NCBI GenBank assembly: GCA_002424635.1
Contig: DIKT01000021.1
Coordinates: 12,925 to 76,924 of the forward strand
Source of the DNA: Desulfobulbaceae bacterium UBA5611
GTDB taxonomy: Bacteria > Desulfobacterota > Desulfobulbia > Desulfobulbales > Desulfocapsaceae
DNA: 64,000 nt
Direction: 5' to 3'
Part shown: positions 53,504-62,320 of the stretch, one piece after another
Layout of the letters: each line of letters opens with the position of its first letter
Position numbering within the stretch: the stretch's first letter is position 1
Notes under the pieces: model-generated
Told to the model about the DNA's origin: nothing
Seen by the model: the letters and a program-made list of their open reading frames with translations, nothing else
Databases searched by the model: none
Translations under genes and position numbers: made by a program

Positions 53504-55627
53504 ATGAATCAAACACCAATCAAGATTAAGCCTGGCCTGAAGCAGGAAGCTGTGGCTGTTTTTGGCATTTTTCTGTCTTGTTTTCTTTTTATTAGTCTGT
53601 TGTCGCTGTTCTTTTCCACCGGCCCAAACTGGGGCGGTGAGTTAGGTCGGATTATTGCCCTGTTTCTGGTCGGTTTTATCGGGGCAGGCGCCTATCTGCT
53701 GGCCAGTCTTCTGCTGTTTTTCTCCTTTCTTTATTTTGGCCCATCCATGTGCTTTAACCGTTTACCTCAGGTGACCGCTGGTTTAAGCGGCGTGGTCATT
53801 GCAGGTTGCGGGCTTCTTTCTGCTCTGTCTCTGCAGGGACTTGTTAATGCGGAGGCAGGAGGCTTTCTCGGTAAAACTGTCCTGAATCTGCTGCGTTCTA
53901 TAGTGGGTGGGCCCGGGGCGGTTCTCTTTTTATTATTGATCTTTATTATCTCGATTATGCTTTCCACCCGTTTTTCACCCTATGGGCTGACTTCTTTTTT
54001 TTGGGGCAGGTTAAGAGCAGGTACCGGGAAAAAAGATTTGCCAAAAAATATGAGACGCCCGGCAATTATTATTGACTCAGAGGTAGAAAAAAGGCCGGTA
54101 AGGACAGAAGGGGCTGGAGCCGAGGCGGTACCATCTTTTGTCAATACAGTACCAATTGTCAAGGAATCGCCTAAAGCGGCGTCAGAAATGGCCGGAGATG
54201 ATGATAGCTTTACCCTGCGACCTGTAGCCCGTGGAGAGTGGCGGCTGCCGCCTTTGTCTTTGCTGGAAAAACCAGGACTGATCCAGCATACAGTCGATAA
54301 AGAGGAGTATTATAAAGTCTCTAAACAGCTGGAGCAAAAGCTGATTAACTTTGGCGTGTCGGGCAAGGTAGTCGGCATCTCGCCGGGTCCGGTGGTTACG
54401 ACCTATGAATATGCCCCGGCCGCCGGGATAAAAATTAATAAAATTGTCGCTTTGGCCGATGACTTGGCCCTAGGGCTCAAGGCCCAATCAGTCAGAGTGG
54501 TTGGCTCAGTGCCGGGCAAGGCTGCCTTGGGGATAGAAATTCCTAATAAAGATCGCCAGGTCGTCTATATCCGGGATCTGCTGACCACGGAAAAATATCG
54601 TTCTTCAGTGGCTAAACTCTCTATTGCCCTCGGTCTTGATGTAGTGGGCAATCCTGTTATTGCTGATCTGGCTAAAATGCCCCATCTTCTCATTGCCGGG
54701 GCCACCGGGGCCGGCAAGAGCGTGGCTATTAATACCATCATTTCCTCGCTGCTGTACAATGCAACCCCTGATGAGGTGCGACTGCTGATGGTCGATCCCA
54801 AGCGCATTGAGCTATCAGGTTATGAAGGGATTCCGCATCTGTTGCATCCGGTGGTGGTGGAGCCGAAGCTCGCTTCGAGAGCATTGCAATGGGCGGTGCG
54901 TGAAATGGAAAGGCGTTATCGGCTGCTGGAAGAGGCCAAGGTGAAAAGCTTTGATTCCTATAATGAGACCGCAAAGGATAAAATTCCTTATATCGTCATA
55001 ATTGTCGATGAGCTGGCAGATCTGATGATGGTCGCCTCTAAGGATGTGGAGGCGTCCATCGCCCGTCTGGCCCAGATGGCCCGAGCCTCAGGTATGCATC
55101 TGATCCTGGCCACCCAGCGGCCTTCGGTAGATGTTTTAACCGGTCTTATCAAGGCCAATTTTCCGACACGGATCTCTTTTAAAGTGGCTTCCAAGATTGA
55201 TTCACGCACGATCATAGATAGCTCCGGGGCTGAACATCTTCTTGGGGCTGGAGACATGCTCTATCTGCCGTCCGGCAGACCGCTGCAGAGGATACATGGC
55301 GCCTATATCTCCGAGGCGGAAACCACCCGGATTGTTGATTTCCTGAAAGGGCAGGGTAACGCCAGCTATGATGATTCCGTAGTAGCCGAAGTTGAAGAAG
55401 ATAATGGCAGAATCGATCAACCGGATGAGGATGCCGATGAACGGTACGATGAGGCTATCGCTATAGTTTGTGAAGCCGGTCAGGCGTCCATTTCCATGGT
55501 CCAGCGCCGCATGCGGGTTGGCTATAACCGGGCAGCACGGTTGATTGAATTAATGGAAAAAGAAGGTATTGTCGGCCCGGCTGATGGGGCCAAGCCCCGA
55601 GAGGTCCTGGTTCGGAAAACATATTAA
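53504..55627 (+). CDS. ftsK: DNA translocase FtsK/SpoIIIE
   Basis: Septum-anchored double-stranded DNA pump, 707 residues from the ATG at 53504 (a TTG at 53498 is possible). It has four membrane segments in the first 150 residues, then a linker. The RecA-like motor has Walker A GATGAGKSVAIN and Walker B IVIIVDELADLMM, with LATQRPSVDVLTG. The C-terminal gamma-type winged helix (MVQRRMRVGYNRAARLIE) reads KOPS-like sites. It is the last gene before the apr region. Confidence 0.95.
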   Translation: MNQTPIKIKPGLKQEAVAVFGIFLSCFLFISLLSLFFSTGPNWGGELGRIIALFLVGFIGAGAYLLASLLLFFSFLYFGPSMCFNRLPQVTAGLSGVVIAGCGLLSALSLQGLVNAEAGGFLGKTVLNLLRSIVGGPGAVLFLLLIFIISIMLSTRFSPYGLTSFFWGRLRAGTGKKDLPKNMRRPAIIIDSEVEKRPVRTEGAGAEAVPSFVNTVPIVKESPKAASEMAGDDDSFTLRPVARGEWRLPPLSLLEKPGLIQHTVDKEEYYKVSKQLEQKLINFGVSGKVVGISPGPVVTTYEYAPAAGIKINKIVALADDLALGLKAQSVRVVGSVPGKAALGIEIPNKDRQVVYIRDLLTTEKYRSSVAKLSIALGLDVVGNPVIADLAKMPHLLIAGATGAGKSVAINTIISSLLYNATPDEVRLLMVDPKRIELSGYEGIPHLLHPVVVEPKLASRALQWAVREMERRYRLLEEAKVKSFDSYNETAKDKIPYIVIIVDELADLMMVASKDVEASIARLAQMARASGMHLILATQRPSVDVLTGLIKANFPTRISFKVASKIDSRTIIDSSGAEHLLGAGDMLYLPSGRPLQRIHGAYISEAETTRIVDFLKGQGNASYDDSVVAEVEEDNGRIDQPDEDADERYDEAIAIVCEAGQASISMVQRRMRVGYNRAARLIELMEKEGIVGPADGAKPREVLVRKTY

Positions 55628-55655
55628 TATCTGCTTGAGTCAGTGATTAATTTTC

Positions 55656-55684
55656 TTGACAATCGTTTGGCAACAAATTATAAA
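55656..55684 (+). promoter_or_regulatory. Sigma-70 promoter of aprBA
   Basis: TTGACA at 55656-55661 and TATAAA at 55679-55684 are separated by exactly 17 bases. It gives a transcript with a 5' leader of nearly 200 bases before aprB. It is the strongest consensus promoter seen in the window. Confidence 0.72.
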
Positions 55685-55723
55685 ATGAAACCTATGAAAA
55701 ATGAGTGACGGTTCATTTATAAT
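55677..55723. repeat. Inverted repeat over the aprBA start site
   Basis: ATTATAAAATGAAACC at 55677-55692 and GGTTCATTTATAAT at 55710-55723 are inverted copies except for two extra bases in the first. They overlap the -10 hexamer and flank the likely transcription start, so they could be an operator or the first hairpin of the mRNA. Confidence 0.45.
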
Positions 55724-55770
55724 TGTTGATTATTGGTTGTTTTATCATTTTTTTATTAGTCTGTTTGTAA

Positions 55771-55802
55771 ACCACCACCTTATTTATGAATAAGGTAGTG
55801 GT
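55771..55802 (+). promoter_or_regulatory. Hairpin in the aprB leader
   Basis: ACCTTATT pairs with AATAAGGT around a 4-base loop, with a mismatch and then five further pairs (CCACCA-type arm). No T-run follows. It may protect or fold the leader RNA. Confidence 0.45.
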
Positions 55803-55887
55803 GCAGTATGCTTTGTAGTGTTGGAGTTAAAGTTGGCCCAGTCGGTTCTGGGTCGCAATAGTAAAAATAAACTGAGGAGGTAGTTTA

Positions 55888-56307
55888 ATGCCAAGTTATG
55901 TAGATCCTTCCAAGTGCGATGGTTGCAAGGGTGGAGACAAAACAGCGTGTATGTACATTTGTCCCAACGACCTGATGGTACTTAACAAAGAGGAAATGCG
56001 TGCCTACAATCAGGAGCCTGATGCCTGCTGGGAATGCTATTCTTGTGTTAAGATTTGTCCACAGGGTGCAATTTTCGTTCGCGGTTATGATGACTTCGTG
56101 CCTATGGGCGGCCAGGTTCATCCAATGCGCAGTGCTTCTGATATCATGTGGACCGTTAAGTTCCGCAATGGTAATATGAAGCGCTTCAAGTTCCCAGTCC
56201 GTACGACTTCTGAAGGTGCTGCCAACGCATATGTAGACCTCAAGGGTGCTAATCTGGATGATGAATGTTTGACTCTTGAGTCTGCTCTTCCAACCCCAAA
56301 GAAGTAA
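55888..56307 (+). CDS. aprB: Adenylylsulfate reductase, beta subunit
   Basis: Iron-sulfur subunit of APS reductase, 139 residues, with GAGGAGGT before the ATG. It carries electrons to the AprA flavin. Two [4Fe-4S] sets are visible: CDGCKGGDKTACMYICP and CWECYSCVKICPQG. The C-terminal tail (LDDECLTLESALPTPKK) wraps around AprA in known enzymes. It is the first gene of a probable aprBA operon. Confidence 0.97.
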   Translation: MPSYVDPSKCDGCKGGDKTACMYICPNDLMVLNKEEMRAYNQEPDACWECYSCVKICPQGAIFVRGYDDFVPMGGQVHPMRSASDIMWTVKFRNGNMKRFKFPVRTTSEGAANAYVDLKGANLDDECLTLESALPTPKK

Positions 56308-56373
56308 TTCTGACTCTTGACCTTTGAGAAGAATTGCACACAAACTCTTTTAATATTTTAGGGAGATTTTAAT

Positions 56374-58392
56374 ATGGCATTACCAAATAAACCAAATGGT
56401 GAGCTTGCTGCCGTGGTAAATCCAGAGATCGTCGAGCATGATGTTGACGTTCTTATCGTGGGCGGCGGTATGGCTGCCTGCGGCACAGCTTTTGAGATCA
56501 AAAAATGGGCCCCCGCTGATTTGAAGATTACCCTTGTTGATAAAGCCTCCATGGAGCGTTCCGGTGCTGTTGCCCAGGGACTCTCTGCTATCAACACCTA
56601 TATCGGCTCAAACCCAATTGAGAACTATGTAAAGATGGTTCGTAATGATCTTATGGGTGTTGTTCGTGAAGATCTTATCTATGACTGTGGTCGTCACGTA
56701 GATGAGTCAGTAAAGCTGTTTGAAGAGTGGGGCCTGCCAATCTGGAAGCTCGATGCGGATGGCAATAACCTTGATGGTGCTGCCCCAGCCAAGAGCCTGC
56801 GTGAAGGCGGTACTCCTGTTCGTACCGGTAAATGGCAGATCATGATCAACGGTGAGTCTTACAAGTGCATCGTTGCTGAGCCAGCTAAAACCGCACTTGG
56901 TGCTGAGAATTGCCTTGAGCGCATCTTTATCGTGAAGATGCTGCTTGACAAGAACAAAGCAAACCAGATCGCCGGTGCTGTAGGTTTCTCCACTCGTGAG
57001 AACAAGGTTCATGTATTCCGTTGCAAGACTGCTCTTGTAGCTTGTGGTGGTGCAGTTAACATTTTCCGTCCACGGTCAACAGGTGAAGGTAAGGGTCGTG
57101 CCTGGTATCCAGTATGGAATGCAGGTTCCACCTACACCATGTGTGCCCAGGTTGGTGCTACTCTGACCATGATGGAGAATCGTTTCACCCCTGCTCGTTT
57201 CAAGGATGGATACGGTCCTGTTGGTGCCTGGTTCCTTCTCTTTAAGGCCAAAGTACAGAACGGTCTTGGTGAGTTTTATGCTAACAGCCCAGCTGTTAAA
57301 GATGAGCTTGAGAAGTTTATGCCTTATGGCGCCTCTGCTGTTACTCCTACCTGTCTGCGTAACCACTTGATGCTCAATGAGTTGAAAGCCGGACGTGGTC
57401 CCATCTACATGGCCACTGATGTTGCTCTGAATGCTTTCCTTGATGCCAAGAAAGCTGCTGGCATGGACGAGAAAGGTGTAAAGAAATACTGGAAACATCT
57501 TGAGTCTGAAGCCTGGGAAGATTTCCTTGACATGTCCGTTGGTCAGGCTGGCCTGTGGGCTGGTGCCAACATCGAGCCTGAGAAAGTCGGTTCCGAGATT
57601 ATGCCAACCGAACCATACATGCTGGGATCTCATTCCGGTTGCTGTGGTATCTGGACCTCCGGTCCAGAGGAAGATTGGGTTCCCAATGTTGCTAACCCAT
57701 CACGTGCCCACAAGTACAAATGGGGCTACAACCGGATGACCACCGTTGACGGACTCTTCACTGCTGGTGATGGAGTTGGCGCTTCCGGTCATAAGTTCTC
57801 TTCCGGTGCCCATGCTGAGGGTCGTATTGTCGCTAAGCAGATGGTGAAATTCTGTCGTGACAACGCTAGCTTCAAGCCAGAGCTGAAACAAACCGCTCAG
57901 GAGCTTGCTGATGAGATTTATGCACCAGTTCGTCGCTATCATGAATTTGTCGGTGCTTCTACATCATCAAACGTTAATCCTAATTTCTGCAAACCAGCAG
58001 GTATCATGATGCGTTTGATGAAGGCTACCGATGAGTATGGTGGCGGTGTTGCAACCTATTATATGACCTCCGGTAAACTGCTGAACATCTGTCTTGATCT
58101 TCTGAAAATGCTGCGTGAAGATGCCGAAAAGATGGCGGCTGGCGATCTGCATGAGCTCCTTCGTGCCTGGGAGAACTACCATCGTATCTGGTGTGTAGAG
58201 ACCCATATTCGTCATATCGAATTCCGTAAAGAATCCCGTTATCCAGGATTCTACTATCGGTCGGATTACCCAACCTGTGATGACGAAAACTGGAAGTGCT
58301 TCGTTAACTCTACCTTCAATCCTGAGACTCAGGAATGGTTGTGTGAGAAGGTTGAATGTATCAACATCGTTGAGACTGATCCTTGGATCTAA
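56374..58392 (+). CDS. aprA: Adenylylsulfate reductase, alpha subunit
   Basis: Flavin subunit that reduces APS to sulfite and AMP, or works in reverse. It has 672 residues, with AGGGAGA before the ATG. The FAD motif is DVLIVGGGMAACG near residue 27, with VDKASMERSGAVAQGL. The middle and C-terminal parts match AprA (HSGCCGIWTSGPEEDW; VDGLFTAGDGVGASGHKFSSG in part as GLFTAGDGVGASGHKF). Arginine codons are almost all CGT, much more so than in neighbours, which fits high expression. A strong terminator follows. Confidence 0.97.
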   Translation: MALPNKPNGELAAVVNPEIVEHDVDVLIVGGGMAACGTAFEIKKWAPADLKITLVDKASMERSGAVAQGLSAINTYIGSNPIENYVKMVRNDLMGVVREDLIYDCGRHVDESVKLFEEWGLPIWKLDADGNNLDGAAPAKSLREGGTPVRTGKWQIMINGESYKCIVAEPAKTALGAENCLERIFIVKMLLDKNKANQIAGAVGFSTRENKVHVFRCKTALVACGGAVNIFRPRSTGEGKGRAWYPVWNAGSTYTMCAQVGATLTMMENRFTPARFKDGYGPVGAWFLLFKAKVQNGLGEFYANSPAVKDELEKFMPYGASAVTPTCLRNHLMLNELKAGRGPIYMATDVALNAFLDAKKAAGMDEKGVKKYWKHLESEAWEDFLDMSVGQAGLWAGANIEPEKVGSEIMPTEPYMLGSHSGCCGIWTSGPEEDWVPNVANPSRAHKYKWGYNRMTTVDGLFTAGDGVGASGHKFSSGAHAEGRIVAKQMVKFCRDNASFKPELKQTAQELADEIYAPVRRYHEFVGASTSSNVNPNFCKPAGIMMRLMKATDEYGGGVATYYMTSGKLLNICLDLLKMLREDAEKMAAGDLHELLRAWENYHRIWCVETHIRHIEFRKESRYPGFYYRSDYPTCDDENWKCFVNSTFNPETQEWLCEKVECINIVETDPWI

Positions 58393-58421
58393 TCTTTTAG
58401 AACCTGGTTTCATGATGTAAT

Positions 58422-58461
58422 AAAAAATCTCCAGGAGTCTTCGGATTCCTGGAGATTTTTT
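58422..58461 (+). terminator. Strong terminator after aprA
   Basis: AAAAAATCTCCAGGA (58422-58436) and TCCTGGAGATTTTTT (58447-58461) form a perfect 15-bp stem with a 10-base loop and six Ts. It separates aprBA from qmoABC transcription. Confidence 0.92.
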
Positions 58462-58596
58462 CTATGTATTGTGATTGATTCAGGTTAAAGGTTTTTCAAA
58501 CCCTTTGATCTGGATGAGTTACAAAAAATAAGTGACTTGATTGATTTGCTTAACCGGTAAATTGTAGGTAATAGGAACAGTTGGTTTGGAATTGAT

Positions 58597-58622
58597 GTCT
58601 TTGATGCTTTCATCAAAAGACC
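58597..58622 (+). promoter_or_regulatory. Hairpin in the qmoA leader
   Basis: TTTGATG-CTTT-CATCAAA forms a perfect 7-bp stem (58600-58617) that extends outward with one bulge. It lies about 40 bases before the qmoA ATG. Role unknown. Confidence 0.35.
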
Positions 58623-58660
58623 TTCAAAGTAAATATTAAGAGTATTCATGGAGGAATGGT

Positions 58661-59923
58661 ATGACTGACGAGCAAGGCACCTCAGGTGCAATTTTGGTCG
58701 TAGGCGGTGGTATCAGTGGGCTGACATCGGCCCTTGAAGCCGCTGAAGTCGGAAATGATGTTTTTCTGGTCGAAAAGAACGCCTACTTCGGTGGCCGCGT
58801 AGCACAGCTTAATCAATATTTTCCCAAGCTGTGTCCACCAAGCTGTGGCCTTGAGATCAATTTTAAAAGAATTAAAGATAATCGCAGAATTCGTCCCTAT
58901 ACCATGACTACCGTTAAGTCGGTAACCGGTGGCCCTGGTAATTATGAAGTGACGTTGGAGACAGCTCCCAGATATGTCAATGCTAATTGTACTGCCTGCG
59001 GAGCATGTGGCAGCGCCTGCCCGGATGAGATTGATAATGAATTCAACCTGGGTATGAATAAAAGCAAGGCCGCATATCTTCCTCATGAAATGGCTTTTCC
59101 CCGTCGTTATGTGATTAATAAAGCAGCCTTGTCCGCCAATGGTGCGGAGGCAGTGAAAGCTGCCTGTAAATATAATGCTGTTGATCTGGACATGAAGCCG
59201 GAAACTAAAACCGTCAAGGTGGCGGCCATCATTTGGGCTACAGGCTGGGCGCCATATGAACCGACGAAGATGGATAATCTCAAGTTTGATCAATCGCCGG
59301 CAATTGTCACCAATATGATGATTGAACGTATGGCCGCTCCTGGTGGTCCCACCGATGGTGTGATCGTGCGACCAGGCGACGGTAAGGTGCCGGAGTCATT
59401 TGCCTTTGTTCAGTGTGCCGGGTCAAGAGATGAGAATCATCTGGAGTACTGTTCATATGTCTGTTGTATGGCTACTCTCAAACAGATGACCTATATTCGG
59501 GAGCGTTACCCCGATGCCAAGATTTATGTCTTCTATATTGATCTCCGTACTCCTGGTAAATATGAAAAATTCCGGGAAAAACTGATGGGTGATCCTAACT
59601 CGACCTTCATCAAAGGCAAAGTTGCCGAGATTATACCAGAGGTTGATGGTGGAGTTACAGTTGTCGCTGAGAATGCGGTGACTGGTGATAAAATAAAACA
59701 AAAAGTGGATATGGTCGTTCTTGCCACCGGCATGCAGCCGTCTCTGGCGGTGCAGGGCGCGCCAGTGGCCCTGGCCATGGATAACAGTGGTTTTATAATC
59801 TCTGATCCCGAGAAGGGTATGATTGCAGCCGGCTGTGCCCGTAAGGCTGCTGATGTTGTCACCACTAACCAGTCATCAACTGCTGCTGCCTTAAAGGCAA
59901 TTCAGGTTTCCAGGAGGTCGTAA
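58661..59923 (+). CDS. qmoA: Quinone-interacting membrane-bound oxidoreductase subunit QmoA
   Basis: HdrA-like flavoprotein of 420 residues, cytoplasmic. GGAGG precedes the ATG. FAD motif ILVVGGGISGLTSALEA near residue 10; a CPPSCGLEIN motif near 61; a cluster NCTACGACGSACPDE near 107, the likely [4Fe-4S] set; and a C-terminal FAD-binding end (GMIAAGCARKAADV). It passes electrons between the membrane subunit and APS reductase. It starts the qmoA-qmoB-qmoC cluster, three bases before qmoB. Confidence 0.95.
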   Translation: MTDEQGTSGAILVVGGGISGLTSALEAAEVGNDVFLVEKNAYFGGRVAQLNQYFPKLCPPSCGLEINFKRIKDNRRIRPYTMTTVKSVTGGPGNYEVTLETAPRYVNANCTACGACGSACPDEIDNEFNLGMNKSKAAYLPHEMAFPRRYVINKAALSANGAEAVKAACKYNAVDLDMKPETKTVKVAAIIWATGWAPYEPTKMDNLKFDQSPAIVTNMMIERMAAPGGPTDGVIVRPGDGKVPESFAFVQCAGSRDENHLEYCSYVCCMATLKQMTYIRERYPDAKIYVFYIDLRTPGKYEKFREKLMGDPNSTFIKGKVAEIIPEVDGGVTVVAENAVTGDKIKQKVDMVVLATGMQPSLAVQGAPVALAMDNSGFIISDPEKGMIAAGCARKAADVVTTNQSSTAAALKAIQVSRRS

Positions 59924-59926
59924 TCA

Positions 59927-62191
59927 ATGGATAAAAAGTATTGTGCCTATATATGTACGGGGTGCGGCATCGGTGAGGCTCTTGATATTGAAGGGCTGAC
60001 CAAAGTTGTAACCAGTGAGATGTCCATGGACTGTAAGGATTTTTTCGGCCTGTGCACAGCAGACGGTCGGGCATTTATTGAAAAAGATATTAATGAAAAT
60101 GGAGTTAATACAGTTGTAGTTTGCGCCTGTTCTCCTCGCGTTATGTCTGATGAGTTTAACTTCGGTGAAGACAAGATCACCGTGCGCGCTAATCTGCGCG
60201 AGCAGGTTATCTGGTCGGCCGGAGTGGCTGAGGAAGGCAAAGAAGAAGCCCATCAGGAATGGCTGAATGAGACTGCCAGTGATTATGTACGCATGGCCTG
60301 TACCCGGGCCAAAAAAACCGAACTTCCTGATCCTTACCAGCTGGAGACCTTGAATAAGGAAATCCTGGTAATGGGTGGTGGTATTGCCGGTATGACCGCC
60401 GCCTTGGAAGCATCCAAGGCGGGGAGCAAAGTTACCATTATAGAAAAAGCCGATAAGCTGGGCGGTAAAGCCTTGGGCTGGGCCAAGCAGTTTCCTACCA
60501 AGATGCCCTATACCGATCTTGAACCAAACTCTATTGGCACAATGGTTGCTGCAGTTGAGGCTGATGCCAATATAACCGTCAAAACCTCAACCGAGGTAGC
60601 AAGGATTGGTGGCGCCCCCGGTAACTTTGGCGTTACTCTCAAGGCTGCCGGCTCCCAATCCGAGTGGGATGCCCCGGCCAAAGTTGGCGTTGATGAGCAG
60701 GATCTGATCAGCAAAGGGCAGATGGAAGATCCTAATGTTGGTCTTAAGCCATATGCTGAAGAAAATCCGGAGGCTCAGAAATTCGGCGCTGTCGTGTTGG
60801 CCACAGGCTGGGTGCCAGCAGATGTTTCTGGATTCACTCATCTTGGCTATGGTGTTAATGACAAGGTTGTTACCAACGCCCAGTTTGAGAAGATGGCCAA
60901 AGATGGTCAACTGGCCGGTCTTAAATCAGTTGCCTTTGTGATGAGTCCCGGCGGAGAAGACAATGATCAGGATTTTCCTTATTGTAACTCAGTAACATCG
61001 ATGGTGGCTCTGAAGCAGGCCAAATATGTTCGGGAAAGTAATGCTGATGCCAAGGCCTATATTCTCTATCAGCACATGCGGACTCCTGGTCATATGGAGT
61101 ATTTCTATAAGGGTATTCAACAAGATGATGGTATTTTCCTGACCAAGGCAGCCGTTACTGGTGTGGTGGCTTCCGGCAACGGTTGTACGGTTACAGCTAC
61201 CAATACCCTGCTTGGTGAGGACCTGAATCTTGATGTTGATCTGGTGGTGCTGGCTGCTGGTATGGAGCCCATGACCAAACATGAAAGCTCGATCAATCTG
61301 GCTTATCGTCAGGGCCCGGCTTTTCTTGATCTTGATCTTTTTGATGGCTATGCCGATTCGCATTTCATCTGCTTCCCTTATGAGACTCGTCGCACCGGTA
61401 TTTATACCTGTGGTGGAGTGCGTAAGGCCATGAACATGGAAGAGACTATTGATGATGCCAGTGGCGCTGCCTTGAAGGCTATTCAATGTATCGAATCGGT
61501 CGACCGGGGTGTATCTGTTCATCCTCGCTCAGGAGATAAGACTTATCCTGATTTTTTCATGCAGCGCTGTACCCAGTGCAAACGTTGTACCGAAGAGTGT
61601 CCATTCGGTGCCATTGATGATGATGCCAAAGGAACTCCATTGCCAAATCCGACGCGTTGTCGTCGCTGCGGTACCTGTATGGGAGCTTGTCCAGAGCGCA
61701 TTATCGGCTTCAAGGATTATAATATCGATCTTATTGGTTCGATGCTGAAATCGATTGAAGTTCCTGAAGATGATGAAGACAAGTTGCGTATTATCATCTT
61801 TGCCTGTGAGAATGATGCTTATCCGGCCCTGGATATGGCTGGGATGAGACGTAACAAGCTGAATCACATGGTTCGGATTGTGCCTGTTCGCTGTCTGGGG
61901 TCAGTAAATATGTCATGGGTCCGTGATTTGCTGTCTGCAGGAATGGATGGTGCCATGCTTCTTGGCTGTAAATATGGGGACGATTATCAATGCCATTTTG
62001 TTAAAGGTTCAGAGATCGCCAGCAAACGTATGGAAAATATCGGTGATTCTCTCTCCACACTTGGCCTTGAGCCTGAGCGCGTACGTTCTGAGCAAGTTGC
62101 GATTACTGAGTATGATAAGATTCCTAAGCTGATCAACGATTTTGTTGATGAGATTGTTGAGCTTGGCCCTAACCCATTTAAGGGCTTCTAG
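59927..62191 (+). CDS. qmoB: Quinone-interacting membrane-bound oxidoreductase subunit QmoB
   Basis: The large HdrA/MvhD-like subunit, 754 residues, with AGGAGGT inside the end of qmoA. FAD motif ILVMGGGIAGMTAALEASKAG in part (ILVMGGGIAGMTAAL). Near 540-580 is a two-cluster ferredoxin stretch (CTQCKRCTEECPFG; CRRCGTCMGACPERI). From about 620 the ending resembles MvhD, the hydrogenase delta subunit (IIIFACENDAYPALD, VRCLGSVNM, LLGCKYGDDYQC). It is the interaction arm toward AprBA. Confidence 0.95.
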   Translation: MDKKYCAYICTGCGIGEALDIEGLTKVVTSEMSMDCKDFFGLCTADGRAFIEKDINENGVNTVVVCACSPRVMSDEFNFGEDKITVRANLREQVIWSAGVAEEGKEEAHQEWLNETASDYVRMACTRAKKTELPDPYQLETLNKEILVMGGGIAGMTAALEASKAGSKVTIIEKADKLGGKALGWAKQFPTKMPYTDLEPNSIGTMVAAVEADANITVKTSTEVARIGGAPGNFGVTLKAAGSQSEWDAPAKVGVDEQDLISKGQMEDPNVGLKPYAEENPEAQKFGAVVLATGWVPADVSGFTHLGYGVNDKVVTNAQFEKMAKDGQLAGLKSVAFVMSPGGEDNDQDFPYCNSVTSMVALKQAKYVRESNADAKAYILYQHMRTPGHMEYFYKGIQQDDGIFLTKAAVTGVVASGNGCTVTATNTLLGEDLNLDVDLVVLAAGMEPMTKHESSINLAYRQGPAFLDLDLFDGYADSHFICFPYETRRTGIYTCGGVRKAMNMEETIDDASGAALKAIQCIESVDRGVSVHPRSGDKTYPDFFMQRCTQCKRCTEECPFGAIDDDAKGTPLPNPTRCRRCGTCMGACPERIIGFKDYNIDLIGSMLKSIEVPEDDEDKLRIIIFACENDAYPALDMAGMRRNKLNHMVRIVPVRCLGSVNMSWVRDLLSAGMDGAMLLGCKYGDDYQCHFVKGSEIASKRMENIGDSLSTLGLEPERVRSEQVAITEYDKIPKLINDFVDEIVELGPNPFKGF

Positions 62192-62205
62192 TCCTGTTTG
62201 AGTAG

Positions 62206-62241
62206 ATAGTGGTGTCCATGTAAGTCAATGGTCACCACTAT
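62206..62241 (+). promoter_or_regulatory. Intra-operon hairpin between qmoB and qmoC
   Basis: ATAGTGGTGTCCAT (62206-62219) and ATGGTCACCACTAT (62228-62241) pair over 14 positions with one mismatch and an 8-base loop. T-rich sequence (TATGTTTCTTTTG) follows but no pure T-run. It may partly terminate, slow, or protect the transcript. Confidence 0.5.
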
Positions 62242-62320
62242 TATGTTTCTTTTGCTTGAGGAGATTTATCTCTTTTTTAGATTTAAACAAAAGATTTGTT
62301 AATATAACAGGAGGAGAAGA

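Larger units (their letters stand above)
55628..55887. other. Spacer between ftsK and aprB
   Basis: About 260 bases, AT-rich, holding the promoter, an inverted repeat and a hairpin given separately. No open frame is seen. A full palindromic redox-regulator (Rex) half-site could not be found. Confidence 0.5.

Noticed and set aside
55628..55887. Rex repressor site before aprBA
   Set aside because: No TTGTGAA-type inverted repeat with the right spacing was found in the spacer.
57076..57633. A 185-codon minus-strand open frame inside aprA
   Set aside because: It lies wholly within aprA in an antisense frame; strong codon bias in aprA removes stop codons on the other strand. No family is recognised.
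60989..61522. A 177-codon minus-strand open frame inside qmoB
   Set aside because: It is antisense to a well-supported gene, with low-complexity translation and no ribosome-binding site.
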